Source of the DNA: Nitrospira sp.
GTDB taxonomy: Bacteria; Nitrospirota; Nitrospiria; Nitrospirales; Nitrospiraceae
Reading direction: 5' to 3'
Assembly: GCA_022226955.1 (NCBI GenBank)
Contig: CP092079.1
Coordinates: 3,374,790-3,438,789, forward strand
Length of the DNA: 64,000 bases
Below, piece by piece: positions 55,554-63,951 of this stretch; position 1 is the first letter of the stretch, and every line of letters begins with the position of its first letter. The notes under the pieces are model-generated. The model made no database searches and was not told the origin of the DNA. It saw nothing but the letters and a program-made list of their open reading frames with translations. Both the position numbers and the translations under genes were made by a program.

Positions 55554-57713
55554 TTACCACGACGATGGCGTGCGGGCAGAGGCTCCGCTGTACATCGTCT
55601 CGACGTAGTCCTTCACCATGCGCTTCGTGCAAAACTGCGGGGCGACCGTCCGGATACATTCCTTCACCATTTGGAGCCAGCCTCGCGGCGTGCCGTCGAG
55701 GTCGCGCTGATAGTAAAGGGGGACGACTTCTTCTTCAAGCAGGCGGTAGAGCTCTTCCGAGTCATGGGCATCCTGCTCCTGTTGGTCGGCCGACGGCGGC
55801 AGCGGTTCGATCCCCCAGCCGTTTGCGCCGTTGTAGCCTTCTTTCCACCAGCCGTCGAGCACGCTGCAATTGATGACGCCATTCAGCGCGGCCTTCATGC
55901 CGCTCGTGCCGCTGGCTTCAAGCGGGAAGCGCGGTGTGTTGAGCCAGATATCCACGCCCTGCACGAGAAACTTGGCCATGTGCATGTCGTAGTCTTCGAG
56001 AAACGCGACGTGGCCGCCGAGTTTATGGTCGTTGCAGAAATTCACCACTTCATGGATGAAGTAGCGTCCCGGCTCATCGGCCGGATGGGCTTTGCCGGCG
56101 AACACGAGTTGCACGGGCCGCCAATGATTTTGCAACAACCGCTTCAGCCGTTCGAGGTCGCGGAAGAGCAAGGTGGCTCGTTTGTACGTGGCGAAACGGC
56201 GGGCGAACCCCAGCGTCAAGGCTTCGGGATCGAGCAAGGTTCCGCGGGCGATGACTTGCGAGGATTGCAGGTGGCCGTTGATCCAGCCGGTTCTGGCGCG
56301 TTCGCGGATGAAACCCATGAGTTTCCGCTTCATCAGTTGCCGCACGGCCCAAAGTTGGTTGTCGGGAATATCGCTGACGCGCTGCCACATGGCCTGCTCG
56401 TCGCAGCGATCGGCCCAGTCCGGACCGAGGAATTTGCCGTAGAGCTGGTTCATCTCCGGGCCAATCCATGTTGGAGCATGAATGCCGTTCGTCACACTCT
56501 TGATCGGGATCAGATCCATCGTGAGACCGGGCCAATGGTGCTGCCACATCTCGCGCGAGACGCGGCCATGTTCGATGCTGACGCCGTTCACGTGCGCGGC
56601 CTGGTTCATCGCGAGCGCCGTCATATTGAAACCCTGCCCGCGCGATTCCGGTGTTTCACCCAGCCGGAGGAATTCCTCGCGGCTCAATCCAAGTTGCTCC
56701 CAATAGCCAGCGAAGTAGCGGTCCATGAGGTAGTGCGGGAAAACATCGTGGCCGGCCGGGACCGGGGTATGGGTCGTAAAGACGGTGCTTTGGCGGACCA
56801 GTTCACTGGCCTCGGCGAGGGTCGATCCCTTTTGGACGAATTCACGAATGCGTTCCAGCGTGAGAAACGCCGAGTGTCCCTCATTGGCATGGAAGACGGT
56901 CGGATTGATCCCGAGTTCCCGCAGCATCCGCACGCCGCCGATGCCGAGGAGGATTTCCTGGCAGAGGCGAATCTCTTGGTCGCCGCCGTAGAGGCGTGCC
57001 GAGAGCGCTCGATTTTCAGGGGTATTTTCCGGGACATCGGTATCGATCAAATAGAGCACGATGCGTCCGACGTCGACGCGCCAAACTTGCGCGGCCACCG
57101 TGCGATGGCCCATCGCCACCGTGATTTTGCAAGGTGCGCCCGACGGGGTGAGAGCCGGGCGGATCGGGGATTCTTCGCGGTTGAACGGCGAATAGGCGGC
57201 TTCCTGCCAGCCTTCCGGCGTGATCCGTTGACGAAAGTAGCCCTGCGGATACATGAAGCCGATGCCCACGAACGGCAGGCCCAGGTCGCTGGCTTCTTTA
57301 CAATGGTCGCCCGCGAGGATGCCGAGACCTCCGCTATAGATAGGGATGGAATTATGCAGGCCGAACTCTGCTGAGAAGTAGGCGATGGAGGGGCTCTTCG
57401 GCTGGCCGTACTTCTTGCCGTACCATGTGCCGTTGCCCAGGCGGTATTCGTCGAAGCTCTTCATCACCGCCGAGTAGTGCCGGACAAACATTGGATCGTG
57501 TATGAGGTGCTGGAACCGTTCTGGTTTCACCTCCTGGAGCAGACGAACCGGGTTGTGATGGGTGAAGTACCAGAGGGTCGGATCGATCTGTTCGAATAGC
57601 TGCCTGGCCTCCAGCGTCCAGCTCCACCAAATGTTTTGTGAGAGCTCGGCTAGCCGGGCTAAGCTTTGCGGGAGGTGTTTGGGAATAGCATTCGTATTCT
57701 CGACAGTATCCAC
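55554..57713 (-). CDS. glgP: Alpha-glucan phosphorylase, GT35
   Basis: 719 residues of the short alpha-glucan phosphorylase class (TIGR02094-like). N-terminal NIWWSWTLEARQLFEQIDP, IAYFSAEFGLHNSIPIYSGG then LGILAGDHCKEASDLG, VFHANEGHSAFLTLERIREF, and the PLP site region EASGTSGMKAALNG (Lys ~607). It cleaves glycogen or maltodextrin to glucose-1-phosphate. Together with malQ in this window it gives a storage-glucan turnover set. A long open frame antisense to this gene is a GC artefact. Confidence 0.94.
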   Translation of the reverse strand: MDTVENTNAIPKHLPQSLARLAELSQNIWWSWTLEARQLFEQIDPTLWYFTHHNPVRLLQEVKPERFQHLIHDPMFVRHYSAVMKSFDEYRLGNGTWYGKKYGQPKSPSIAYFSAEFGLHNSIPIYSGGLGILAGDHCKEASDLGLPFVGIGFMYPQGYFRQRITPEGWQEAAYSPFNREESPIRPALTPSGAPCKITVAMGHRTVAAQVWRVDVGRIVLYLIDTDVPENTPENRALSARLYGGDQEIRLCQEILLGIGGVRMLRELGINPTVFHANEGHSAFLTLERIREFVQKGSTLAEASELVRQSTVFTTHTPVPAGHDVFPHYLMDRYFAGYWEQLGLSREEFLRLGETPESRGQGFNMTALAMNQAAHVNGVSIEHGRVSREMWQHHWPGLTMDLIPIKSVTNGIHAPTWIGPEMNQLYGKFLGPDWADRCDEQAMWQRVSDIPDNQLWAVRQLMKRKLMGFIRERARTGWINGHLQSSQVIARGTLLDPEALTLGFARRFATYKRATLLFRDLERLKRLLQNHWRPVQLVFAGKAHPADEPGRYFIHEVVNFCNDHKLGGHVAFLEDYDMHMAKFLVQGVDIWLNTPRFPLEASGTSGMKAALNGVINCSVLDGWWKEGYNGANGWGIEPLPPSADQQEQDAHDSEELYRLLEEEVVPLYYQRDLDGTPRGWLQMVKECIRTVAPQFCTKRMVKDYVETMYSGASARTPSSW

Positions 57714-57790
57714 ACTGGCTCCTTTGTGTGAGGCGTGTTGTAGCGGCTAGAGGCGATCGGCCGATGACCGGCGGGCCGGTCGAACGGCGG

Positions 57791-58636
57791 TCAGGCGTGT
57801 CCGGTCTTGTGCCACGAGCTCCATTCCTCAGAGAATGCCACGGCGGCGTAGCGTTCGCCAAGGATTTTTGCAACTCGGTTTAAGTGTTTGGTGAGTTGCT
57901 GCAACTCAGTGGGCGTGAGATCTCCGCGAAAACGCGGATGGAGGCCCCAGCGCGTTTCGACTTCTTCGCCATTCACGTTGGACATGAGGCTCACAAGTTT
58001 AATGTCCTGTCCCGTCGGACCTTTCTTGGCCGGTTCGTCGCTGGAGACCAGTATGGGTTGCTGGCCGGGTGTCGAGGGTGCGGCGGAGGGGGGCGCCTCG
58101 CCCTTGAGCACGGCGCTGACGGCTGGGATGATGGCGCTGGCGCAGAGGGTTGCGGCGGCAATCACCTGGCCGTTCTGCGGCGCGCCGAGCGCCTCGGCGA
58201 CACGTCCGGAAAAGGATTGAAACAGTTCGTTCTTCGCTTTTGAATCTTCGGTGATGAGGAATTTGTATTTCTCGTAGAGGTCGCGGCTTTCCGCCACGGC
58301 ATTGCCGACCGTCAGGACGATTTCCATCTGATCGGCATTGTTGCCAAATGCCGGTTCCAGCACGGCCTTGAGTTGGGTCGTTACAGCATCTTCCAGGCCG
58401 TTCATGAATTCCATCTGATCTTTGATCGGGATGTGCAGTGCTGTCAGCCGGTCGGTTAGGTTGAACATGATTTTCAAGAATTCGAGATAGATGCCCCACT
58501 CATCTTGCCGCTTCAGCTTCAGCGCCTGCTCCGGGGCGTTGCGCTTCATCATCGTGACCGATTCGCCGGAGACGGCGAGCATGAGCTCAGCGAGTTGGCG
58601 AAGTTGCGCTTGGTATTCTTTGTTAGCGGTTCCCAT
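57791..58636 (-). CDS. Hypothetical cytoplasmic protein
   Basis: 281 residues. Helical N-terminal ~160 residues (RQLAELMLAVSGESVTMMKR, IYLEFLKIMFNLTDRLTALH), a short Ala/Pro-rich linker (GEAPPSAAPSTPGQQP) and a C-terminal ~75-residue region (LTPTELQQLTKHLNRVAKIL) ending EEWSSWHKTGHA. No signal peptide, membrane helix or known motif. Not recognised. Confidence 0.7.
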   Translation of the reverse strand: MGTANKEYQAQLRQLAELMLAVSGESVTMMKRNAPEQALKLKRQDEWGIYLEFLKIMFNLTDRLTALHIPIKDQMEFMNGLEDAVTTQLKAVLEPAFGNNADQMEIVLTVGNAVAESRDLYEKYKFLITEDSKAKNELFQSFSGRVAEALGAPQNGQVIAAATLCASAIIPAVSAVLKGEAPPSAAPSTPGQQPILVSSDEPAKKGPTGQDIKLVSLMSNVNGEEVETRWGLHPRFRGDLTPTELQQLTKHLNRVAKILGERYAAVAFSEEWSSWHKTGHA

Positions 58637-58751
58637 AGGTGCTCCTGTTCAAGAACGGCGATTATAGCGGAGGAATGTTTGGGGATGAAAGGGGTGCGGG
58701 GGAGGACCCGCTAGTATAGTGAATTGAAGGCGGCTTGCGTCCAGAGATTGA

Positions 58752-59060
58752 TCGGCGTATATACGAAAAATATTTGCCTGGGATATTGCAAAGGCGATCT
58801 CGAACTTTGAGAAGCATGGCGTTCCGTTCGAGGAAGCGACCACGGTTTTTGGCGATTCCCGTGCGTTAGACGGAGATGATCCGGCTCATTCATCCCATGA
58901 ATACCGTCGTCAGCGGATAGGGCGGTCGGTGGCAGGACGAATTCTCTTTGTGGCGTATACGATCAGGAGGCGGGCACATGAAAAAGAAACGGTCCGAATC
59001 ATCAGCGCAAGGCAGACGAGTCGTAAAGAGCGTCAAGCATATACCCGACTCGCAAATTGA
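58752..59060 (+). pseudogene. brnT: BrnT-like toxin frame without a normal start codon
   Basis: The frame reads IRKIFAWDIAKAISNFEKHG, VPFEEATTVFGD, GRILFVAYTIR and RIISARQTSRKERQAYTRL, matching BrnT (FEWDxxKAxxNxxKHGVxFEEA...RIISARxAxxxER). Upstream the frame closes at TGA 58749-58751 and no in-frame ATG, GTG or TTG exists before the middle of the protein; only ATA or ATT could initiate. Removing one A from AAAAA (58766-58770) would connect it to a TTG-started frame. So it is either inactivated or uses a rare start. Its 3' end overlaps brnA. Confidence 0.75.
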
Positions 59061-59271
59061 CTTTTCCGACATTCCCGAAGCCACGGATGGCGAGTTGCGG
59101 CGCATGCGGCGAGTCGGCCGGCCTTCGAGCGGCATGGCGAAGCAGCTGATCGCCATTCGTCTTTCGCCACGGTTATTAGACCAGCTCAGGAAGATGGCGG
59201 CCAAGCAAAAGAAACCGTATCAGACTCTCATTCACGAACTGCTGGAAAAGGCCGCTTCCCAAGCCGTCTGA
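58978..59271 (+). CDS. brnA: BrnA-like antitoxin
   Basis: 97 residues from ATG 58978 with AGGAGG well placed upstream. N-terminal disordered basic part, DFSDIPEATDGELRR, then a ribbon-helix-helix: AKQLIAIRLSPRLLDQLRKM and TLIHELLEKAA. It is the RHH antitoxin type that binds BrnT and represses its own operon. Start within the 3' end of brnT is the standard arrangement. If brnT is broken, this would be an orphan antitoxin. Confidence 0.88.
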   Translation: MKKKRSESSAQGRRVVKSVKHIPDSQIDFSDIPEATDGELRRMRRVGRPSSGMAKQLIAIRLSPRLLDQLRKMAAKQKKPYQTLIHELLEKAASQAV

Positions 59272-59379
59272 GCCTTTTAGGCCAGGGATATGAATAAGGT
59301 GTTTCCGCCAGGCTGGGTAATTCCATGAATGAAACAGATGGGTTCATGTCTTGATTTGAGGAACAGTGGAGGTGCAGCC

Positions 59380-59648
59380 GTGACAGATACATCATCTGAT
59401 ACGGGCATCCGGTATCGAGCCATGCTGATGCAGTGGACCGGAGAAGAGCGGTTTATTATGGGATGCGATATGCGCGATACCTTCCGCGCGTTCATTGAAG
59501 CTTCCTTGCGGGAGCACGATCCGAATGCCACGGCGGAGACCATTCGCAAGGGACTTTTCTTCGCTTCGACGGACATGAATTCAATACTGAGACTCGCACC
59601 AAGACTCTCGCAGCCATTGAGCGAGCAGCGGATTCCGTGGCTGGGTAG
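59380..59648 (+). pseudogene. Frameshifted small protein of unknown family
   Basis: GTG 59380 follows GGAGGTG. The frame reads MLMQWTGEERFIMGCDMRDT then FRAFIEASLREHDPNATAET to about 59550. The usual ending continues in another frame: LRFDGHEFNTETRTKTLAA then IERAADSVAG, stopping at 59648, if one T were added in CTTTTCTTCGC (~59553-59562). The unshifted frame instead gives ASTDMNSILRLAPRLS to 59652. This small family is often found beside nucleotidyltransferase or toxin-type genes (recalled from general knowledge). Function unknown. Confidence 0.6.
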
Positions 59649-59717
59649 ATGAGACAAGCCTCCATGTGGCAAGCAGGCCCCCGTCTTTTTTCTGACGCTG
59701 GTATGCGGAAGCAATCA

Positions 59718-60659
59718 ATGCATTTGAATCGGTTGAAGCTCGGCTGGTGGAGCCATTTGCTGCTATGTCTCTGCCTGGTACTGGCGCCGTTCACTGCACG
59801 GGCGGGCGAGGCGGTGTTTTACTATCACAACGATGCGACGGGCTCGCCGGTGGCGATCACGAACAGCGCTGGCACGGTTGTGTGGAAGGCGGACTACGAG
59901 CCGTTCGGTGAGCTCGCGGGGCTGGTGGAAAATGTCCCGAACCCTCAGCAGTTTCTCGCGAAGACGGTCGATCCCGAAACCAGCCTCCATCTCCTCGGTG
60001 CCCGCTACTACGACGGAAAGATGGGGCGATTCCTCAGCGTCGATCCGGCGCTGCTTCAAGGGCGACAGGCCTCTCAGCTTGGCCGCTCGCAGTTTCTCAA
60101 TCCCTATTCGTATTCGATCAACAATCCGTATCGCTTTAGCGATCCCACGGGCAATACTCCGATCGACCTGATCTTCCTCGCCGTGGATGTGGCCAGGTTC
60201 GGTGTGGCGGTCTATACCGGTGATGGAGTTGGAGCAGCCGCCATTGATGTGGGGCTCAGTCTCGCTGGCGTGGTGAGCCCGATAGCAGGAACTGGGGAAG
60301 CGCTCAAAGTAGGGCGAGCGGCTGACCATGCACTAGACGCTGTAAAGGGGCTTGATACAGCTGGCGATGCTACAAGGGCTGTCTTGCCAAAAAATCCTGA
60401 CGATCTCCTTAACCAGGGGTATAGGGAAGTCAGTCACCCAAATGCGGCGGAAAAAGGTCATCGGTCGTTTGAGAATCCAGAGACTGGAGATAAATTACGA
60501 TTTGATAAAGGTGATCCAAGCGAAAAAGGCATGAAAGCGCGCGATCAATACCATCGCGAAAACTCCAACACAACAGGGAAGCAGGATAAGTATCTCGATA
60601 AAGATGGAAATCCATGCCGTGATGGCTGCAGGGCATCACATTTGTTCCCGGGAGATTAG
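59718..60659 (+). CDS. Miniature Rhs-core toxin protein with its own signal peptide, cassette 1
   Basis: 313 residues from ATG 59718. Signal peptide (LKLGWWSHLLLCLCLVLAPF, cleavage about ARA-G) fused directly to the Rhs-associated core: FYYHNDATGSPVAITNSAG, VVWKADYEPFGE, LHLLGARYYDGKMGRFLSVD and YSYSINNPYRFSDPTG. There are no upstream YD repeats. The C-terminal ~160 residues are a variable tip, ending GHRSFENPETGDKLRFDKG, DQYHRENSNTTGKQDKYLD and ASHLFPGD, a pattern seen at the end of polymorphic toxins; activity not assigned. The tip is visibly AT-richer than the core. It is followed after 2 bases by a candidate immunity gene. Confidence 0.78.
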   Translation: MHLNRLKLGWWSHLLLCLCLVLAPFTARAGEAVFYYHNDATGSPVAITNSAGTVVWKADYEPFGELAGLVENVPNPQQFLAKTVDPETSLHLLGARYYDGKMGRFLSVDPALLQGRQASQLGRSQFLNPYSYSINNPYRFSDPTGNTPIDLIFLAVDVARFGVAVYTGDGVGAAAIDVGLSLAGVVSPIAGTGEALKVGRAADHALDAVKGLDTAGDATRAVLPKNPDDLLNQGYREVSHPNAAEKGHRSFENPETGDKLRFDKGDPSEKGMKARDQYHRENSNTTGKQDKYLDKDGNPCRDGCRASHLFPGD

Positions 60660-60661
60660 CC

Positions 60662-60994
60662 ATGCAACTGCCCGAATCCTATTCCTTTCATGAGGCCAGC
60701 GTTGATAAGTTCTTTCGACCAGATGATTGCGTGCGACTTGAATTATCGGGAATCTATGGTGATGACGACGATGATCGCTATGCAGCTGTTCTGGAGGTGT
60801 CTGGTGTCCGTCTCATTGAAACTGATGCTGTAGGCTCCAATCTCATGGCAGCAGAGGATGGAGAGGTTTTGACTCTTGAGCACGGCCAGAACGAGCTGTA
60901 TGTAATCATCGAATGGCGTAATTACTCCCCGAACAAAACATTTATACATGCCTACAGGGTCCACGGAGAAAACGTGACGGTCACTGTGTTGTGA
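60662..60994 (+). CDS. Candidate immunity protein for cassette 1
   Basis: 110 residues starting 2 bases after the toxin stop. Acidic (GIYGDDDDDRYAAVLEVSG), beta-rich, no signal peptide, ending WRNYSPNKTFIHAYRVHG. Position and acidity fit a cytoplasmic immunity protein; no family was recognised. Confidence 0.6.
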   Translation: MQLPESYSFHEASVDKFFRPDDCVRLELSGIYGDDDDDRYAAVLEVSGVRLIETDAVGSNLMAAEDGEVLTLEHGQNELYVIIEWRNYSPNKTFIHAYRVHGENVTVTVL

Positions 60995-61074
60995 GATCGT
61001 AACAATGGTGGGGGAGTTCCTTCGATTTGCGCAATCTTAGCCCGAGGCGATGATAGCTCTTCCGGGAAGGCGTT

Positions 61075-61227
61075 ATGCGAAGAAATACGCTGATGGCGAT
61101 GGTGGGCATGATGTTCTGTCTGCTGAGTAGCTGGAGTACGGGCAGCATCTGGGCCCTATCAGCGGGGGATGGGAAGGACGATTCGTGTGATGGCCAGGGT
61201 GGTGTGACTGAGGTGCTGAGTGATTGA
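61075..61227 (+). pseudogene. Remnant of an Rhs N-terminal leader
   Basis: 50 codons: MRRNTLMAMVGMMFCLLSSW then SAGDGKDDSCDGQGGVTEVL. It aligns with the leader and SAGDGKDDPFYVQKGQYGAT of the Rhs N-terminal fragment at 62656, with the rest lost. It lies directly in front of cassette 2. Confidence 0.65.
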
Positions 61228-61237
61228 AGGGGCGTCG

Positions 61238-62206
61238 ATGCATTTGAATCGGTTGAAGTTCGGCTGGTGGAGCCATTTGCTGCTGTGTCTCTGCCTGCTG
61301 CTAGCGCCGTTCACTGCACGGGCTGGTGAGGCGGTGTTTTACTATCACAACGATGCGACGGGATCGCCGGTGGCGATTACGAACAGCACGGGCACGGTTG
61401 TGTGGAAGGCGGACTACGAGCCGTTCGGCGAACTCGCGGAGCTGGTGGAAAATGTCCCGAACCACCAGCAGTTCCTTGCGAAGACCGTCGATCCCGAAAC
61501 CAGCCTCCATCTCCTCGGCGCGCGCTACTACGACGGAAAGATGGGCCGATTCCTCGGCGTCGATCCGGCGCTCTTGAGAGGGCAACCAGCCTCAGCGATC
61601 CAGTATCCGCAACGACTCAGTCTCTACAGCTACGCCGGAAACAATCCTTACCGACATGTAGATCCTACCGGACGCTATCTCGAAACCGCTTTTGATCTCA
61701 TTTCTTTTGGTTTGAGCCTGCAGTCGTATAACTCCGATCCCTCTCTGCTCAATGGGCTTGCGCTGGCATACGACACCTTCGCCGTCGCCGCGCCATTCCT
61801 GCCGGCTGGTGCCGGCATGATCGTGCATGGGGCCAGTGGGCTGGAGAAAGCTGTGGATGTAGGCGGGGCGGTGAATCGTACTGATGGCGCGAGTAATATA
61901 GCAACCGCTGCCAAGCTTCAAGGACAATTCACAGGAAAAGAAATTGCCGGAGGTCATGCGTTTGAAAAACATATCCTTGAAAGAGGTGAATTTAGTGGTT
62001 TGGAAATTCGAACCCGTGAGCAGTTCGCTAAACATATTGAAAATGTGGTGAACAATCCAACCGCTAAGCGAGAATTGAGCGGTGGTCGTACGGCTTATTA
62101 TGATGATGTTACCAATACCGTTGTGATCCGTAATCCAAAAACACCTGATGGAGGCACGGCATTCCAACCTCGAGAAGGTCGAGAATATTTTAATAATTTG
62201 AGGTAG
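61238..62206 (+). CDS. Miniature Rhs-core toxin protein with its own signal peptide, cassette 2
   Basis: 322 residues from ATG 61238, with GAAGGGG upstream. Same leader (LKFGWWSHLLLCLCLLLAPF) and core as cassette 1, ending LYSYAGNNPYRHVDPTG. A different C-terminal tip: a hydrophobic stretch (TFAVAAPFLPAGAGMIVHG), then GGHAFEKHILERGEFSGLEI, TREQFAKHIENVVNNPTAK and SGGRTAYYDDVTNTVVIRNP. The FEKH and GRTAYYD...VIRNP pattern resembles C-terminal nuclease-type (BECR/CdiA RNase-like) toxin domains; this is a tentative assignment. The tip region is AT-rich. Followed after 5 bases by a candidate immunity gene. Confidence 0.78.
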   Translation: MHLNRLKFGWWSHLLLCLCLLLAPFTARAGEAVFYYHNDATGSPVAITNSTGTVVWKADYEPFGELAELVENVPNHQQFLAKTVDPETSLHLLGARYYDGKMGRFLGVDPALLRGQPASAIQYPQRLSLYSYAGNNPYRHVDPTGRYLETAFDLISFGLSLQSYNSDPSLLNGLALAYDTFAVAAPFLPAGAGMIVHGASGLEKAVDVGGAVNRTDGASNIATAAKLQGQFTGKEIAGGHAFEKHILERGEFSGLEIRTREQFAKHIENVVNNPTAKRELSGGRTAYYDDVTNTVVIRNPKTPDGGTAFQPREGREYFNNLR

Positions 62207-62211
62207 TTCAG

Positions 62212-62421
62212 ATGAAGATCGTTAAAACAGCTGGCGAGCATGTACAAGTTAGCCTGAGTAGAGATGACCTTATGATTATAAATGCCGCCCTGAATGAGGT
62301 GTGTAATGGGATTGATGTCTTTGAGTTTAGTACCCGCATGGGTGCTGATCGTTCACAGGTTGCCGCGTTGCTGAAAGAGGTTGGCACCCTTATCAGCAAG
62401 ATGAAATCAGATGACATATAA
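62212..62421 (+). CDS. Candidate immunity protein for cassette 2
   Basis: 69 residues, starting 5 bases after the toxin stop. VQVSLSRDDLMIINAALNEV and FSTRMGADRSQVAALLKEV suggest a small alpha/beta then helical fold. Position fits an immunity protein to the cassette 2 toxin; not otherwise recognised. The stretch 62422-62655 after it holds no clear gene. Confidence 0.6.
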   Translation: MKIVKTAGEHVQVSLSRDDLMIINAALNEVCNGIDVFEFSTRMGADRSQVAALLKEVGTLISKMKSDDI

Positions 62422-62655
62422 GGTGGTCGCCGAGAAAGCTTGGTCAATCGTATAGTCTCGATAAACACTGATAAATCCGTTGGGTGGGTTGGCATGGGAA
62501 CAGGCACGCACGGACTGGATAGAATCCTATGTCGATGGGATGAGTTGCAGAAGATTGAACGGTGGTCGGGATAGTTTTAAGTCTGGTTGGATTGAAACGA
62601 GTATGGCGCCTGGTTGGTACCATTTATCAGCATGATTGGAAAGACGAGGTCGAGG

Positions 62656-63483
62656 ATGAGTCAGCACGTAGGAATGGCAGTGGCTCTGGGGAAACGTGGC
62701 CGCAAGTTCTTGGCTGTGTTGGGCTACATTGGGATCATGCTCAGTCTGCTCTTAGGAGTAGCGCCATCTCTATGGGCCCAGTCAGCGGGCGATGGGAAGG
62801 ACGATCCATTCTATGTCCAAAAGGGGCAGTATGGCGCGACGGATGTGAGCCAGCTCTTGGCCGATTCTACACAGGCGGTATTTCAGCAGGTGCAAGAGAG
62901 CGTCGCCCCGTTCACCGGAAATCTGAGTCTGGTGCAGACCGATCTCGTTTTACCGGGTAACGGTGGAATGGATCTGAAGGTGCAGCGCGTCTACAACAGC
63001 CGGATTTGGGGCCGACGAGATACCTCGAATCCCGGCGTGGCGGCCTACAATGAGCGCAGCATCGCGGGCCTGGGCTGGTCGTTTCACTTTGGCCGCGTGC
63101 GCAATCCCTTTGGGAGCGGGAGCCAGAATCCCACGGTCGGCGACAATCCCGTCATCGAATTGTCGGATGGCTCCATGCATCCGCTGTATGCTGATATCAA
63201 CGACCCCACCCTCGCGACCAAAGTCAGCGTCGAACAGTGGAAGTATCGGCAAGGCGCCACCAGCAGCATCTTCTTGCTGACGATCACGGATGGCACGGTG
63301 TACGAATTCACCGCTGCCAACGAATATTTCACGCTTGGAGGGACGCTGAGCAATAAGGTGTGGCAGGTGAGCAAGATCACGGATCCGAACGGCAATGTCA
63401 TCACGTTTGCCTATGATCCGGCTGATCCGCGCAAAGTCATGTCTGTGACCGATAGCGTCGGTCGCTCCATCACCTTCACCTAG
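62656..63483 (+). pseudogene. Rhs N-terminal fragment, truncated before the repeats
   Basis: 275 codons from ATG 62656 (GAGG upstream). Signal peptide (FLAVLGYIGIMLSLLLGVAP to about LWA-Q), SAGDGKDD, VQESVAPFTGNLSLVQTDLV then LPGNGGMDLKVQRVYNSR, LGWSFHFGRVRNP, DGTVYEFTAANEYFTL, then the first Rhs/YD repeat (ITDPNGNVITFAYDPAD, VTDSVGRSITFT) and a stop. This is the N-terminal plug region of a large Rhs protein. The rest of the repeats, the core and the tip are missing, so it is a broken gene or a donor fragment. Confidence 0.75.
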
Positions 63484-63640
63484 CGATGGAAAAGGCATCA
63501 GGAGTCTTTTTAGCATGCATTGGACCAGTCATATATTCCTTGGTGAGGCCGATCCATTTCTTAATGCCTGCGGCATTCTCGGTAGTCTTGCTCTGAAGAC
63601 CTATCGGTCTGAAAGGAAGTGCCTCCGTTGCTCAGGATCG

Positions 63641-63664
63641 GCACGAGTATGGTATACTACGTGC
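63641..63664 (+). promoter_or_regulatory. Palindromic operator candidate over the -10 region of the DUF433/DUF5615 pair
   Basis: GCACGAGTAT (63641-63650) and ATACT-A-CGTGC (63654-63664) are inverted repeats around GGT, interrupted by one extra A. The centre overlaps a TATACT -10-like hexamer; TTGCTC lies 19 bases upstream. About 30 bases before ATG 63695. The arrangement fits autoregulation of a toxin-antitoxin operon. Confidence 0.5.
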
Positions 63665-63694
63665 GCCCGAAAGAAGAATAGGAATGCCAAGGCT

Positions 63695-63949
63695 ATGACG
63701 ACGAATCGAATCGAAATGAACCCTAAAGTTATGATGGGGAAGCCCATCATCCGCGGTACACGTATTCCCGTTGCGCTGATTCTTCGAAAGCTCGGCGAGG
63801 GTGCGACTGAAGTTGAGTTGCTCGATGCCTATCCCCGGCTGACCAAGGCCGATATTCAGGCGGCCATTGGATATGCTGCTGACACTGTGGCCCATGAAGA
63901 AACGGTGCTGGCGAGCACTTTCCCTGTTCGCAAACGAGCTAAGCGATAG
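63695..63949 (+). CDS. DUF433 antitoxin-like protein
   Basis: 84 residues from ATG 63695. Family motif MNPKVMMGKPIIRGTRIPVA then LILRKLGEGATEVELLDAYP and LTKADIQAAIGYAADTV. A VapB/DUF433-type winged-helix antitoxin. Two bases after its stop a DUF5615 (PIN-like) frame begins, the usual partner. Confidence 0.9.
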   Translation: MTTNRIEMNPKVMMGKPIIRGTRIPVALILRKLGEGATEVELLDAYPRLTKADIQAAIGYAADTVAHEETVLASTFPVRKRAKR

Positions 63950-63951
63950 TT

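Larger units (their letters stand above)
59718..61574 (+). repeat. Duplicated signal-peptide plus Rhs-core segment
   Basis: 59718-60054 and 61238-61574 (offset 1520) are nearly identical, differing by scattered bases, and cover the leader peptide and core up to FL(S/G)VDPALL. Beyond that the two genes have no obvious similarity, exactly where the variable toxin tip begins. Confidence 0.88.

Noticed and set aside
55497-57374. 625-codon open frame antisense to the phosphorylase gene
   Set aside because: No recognisable domain; the opposite strand encodes a full alpha-glucan phosphorylase. Long antisense frames are expected in GC-rich coding sequence.
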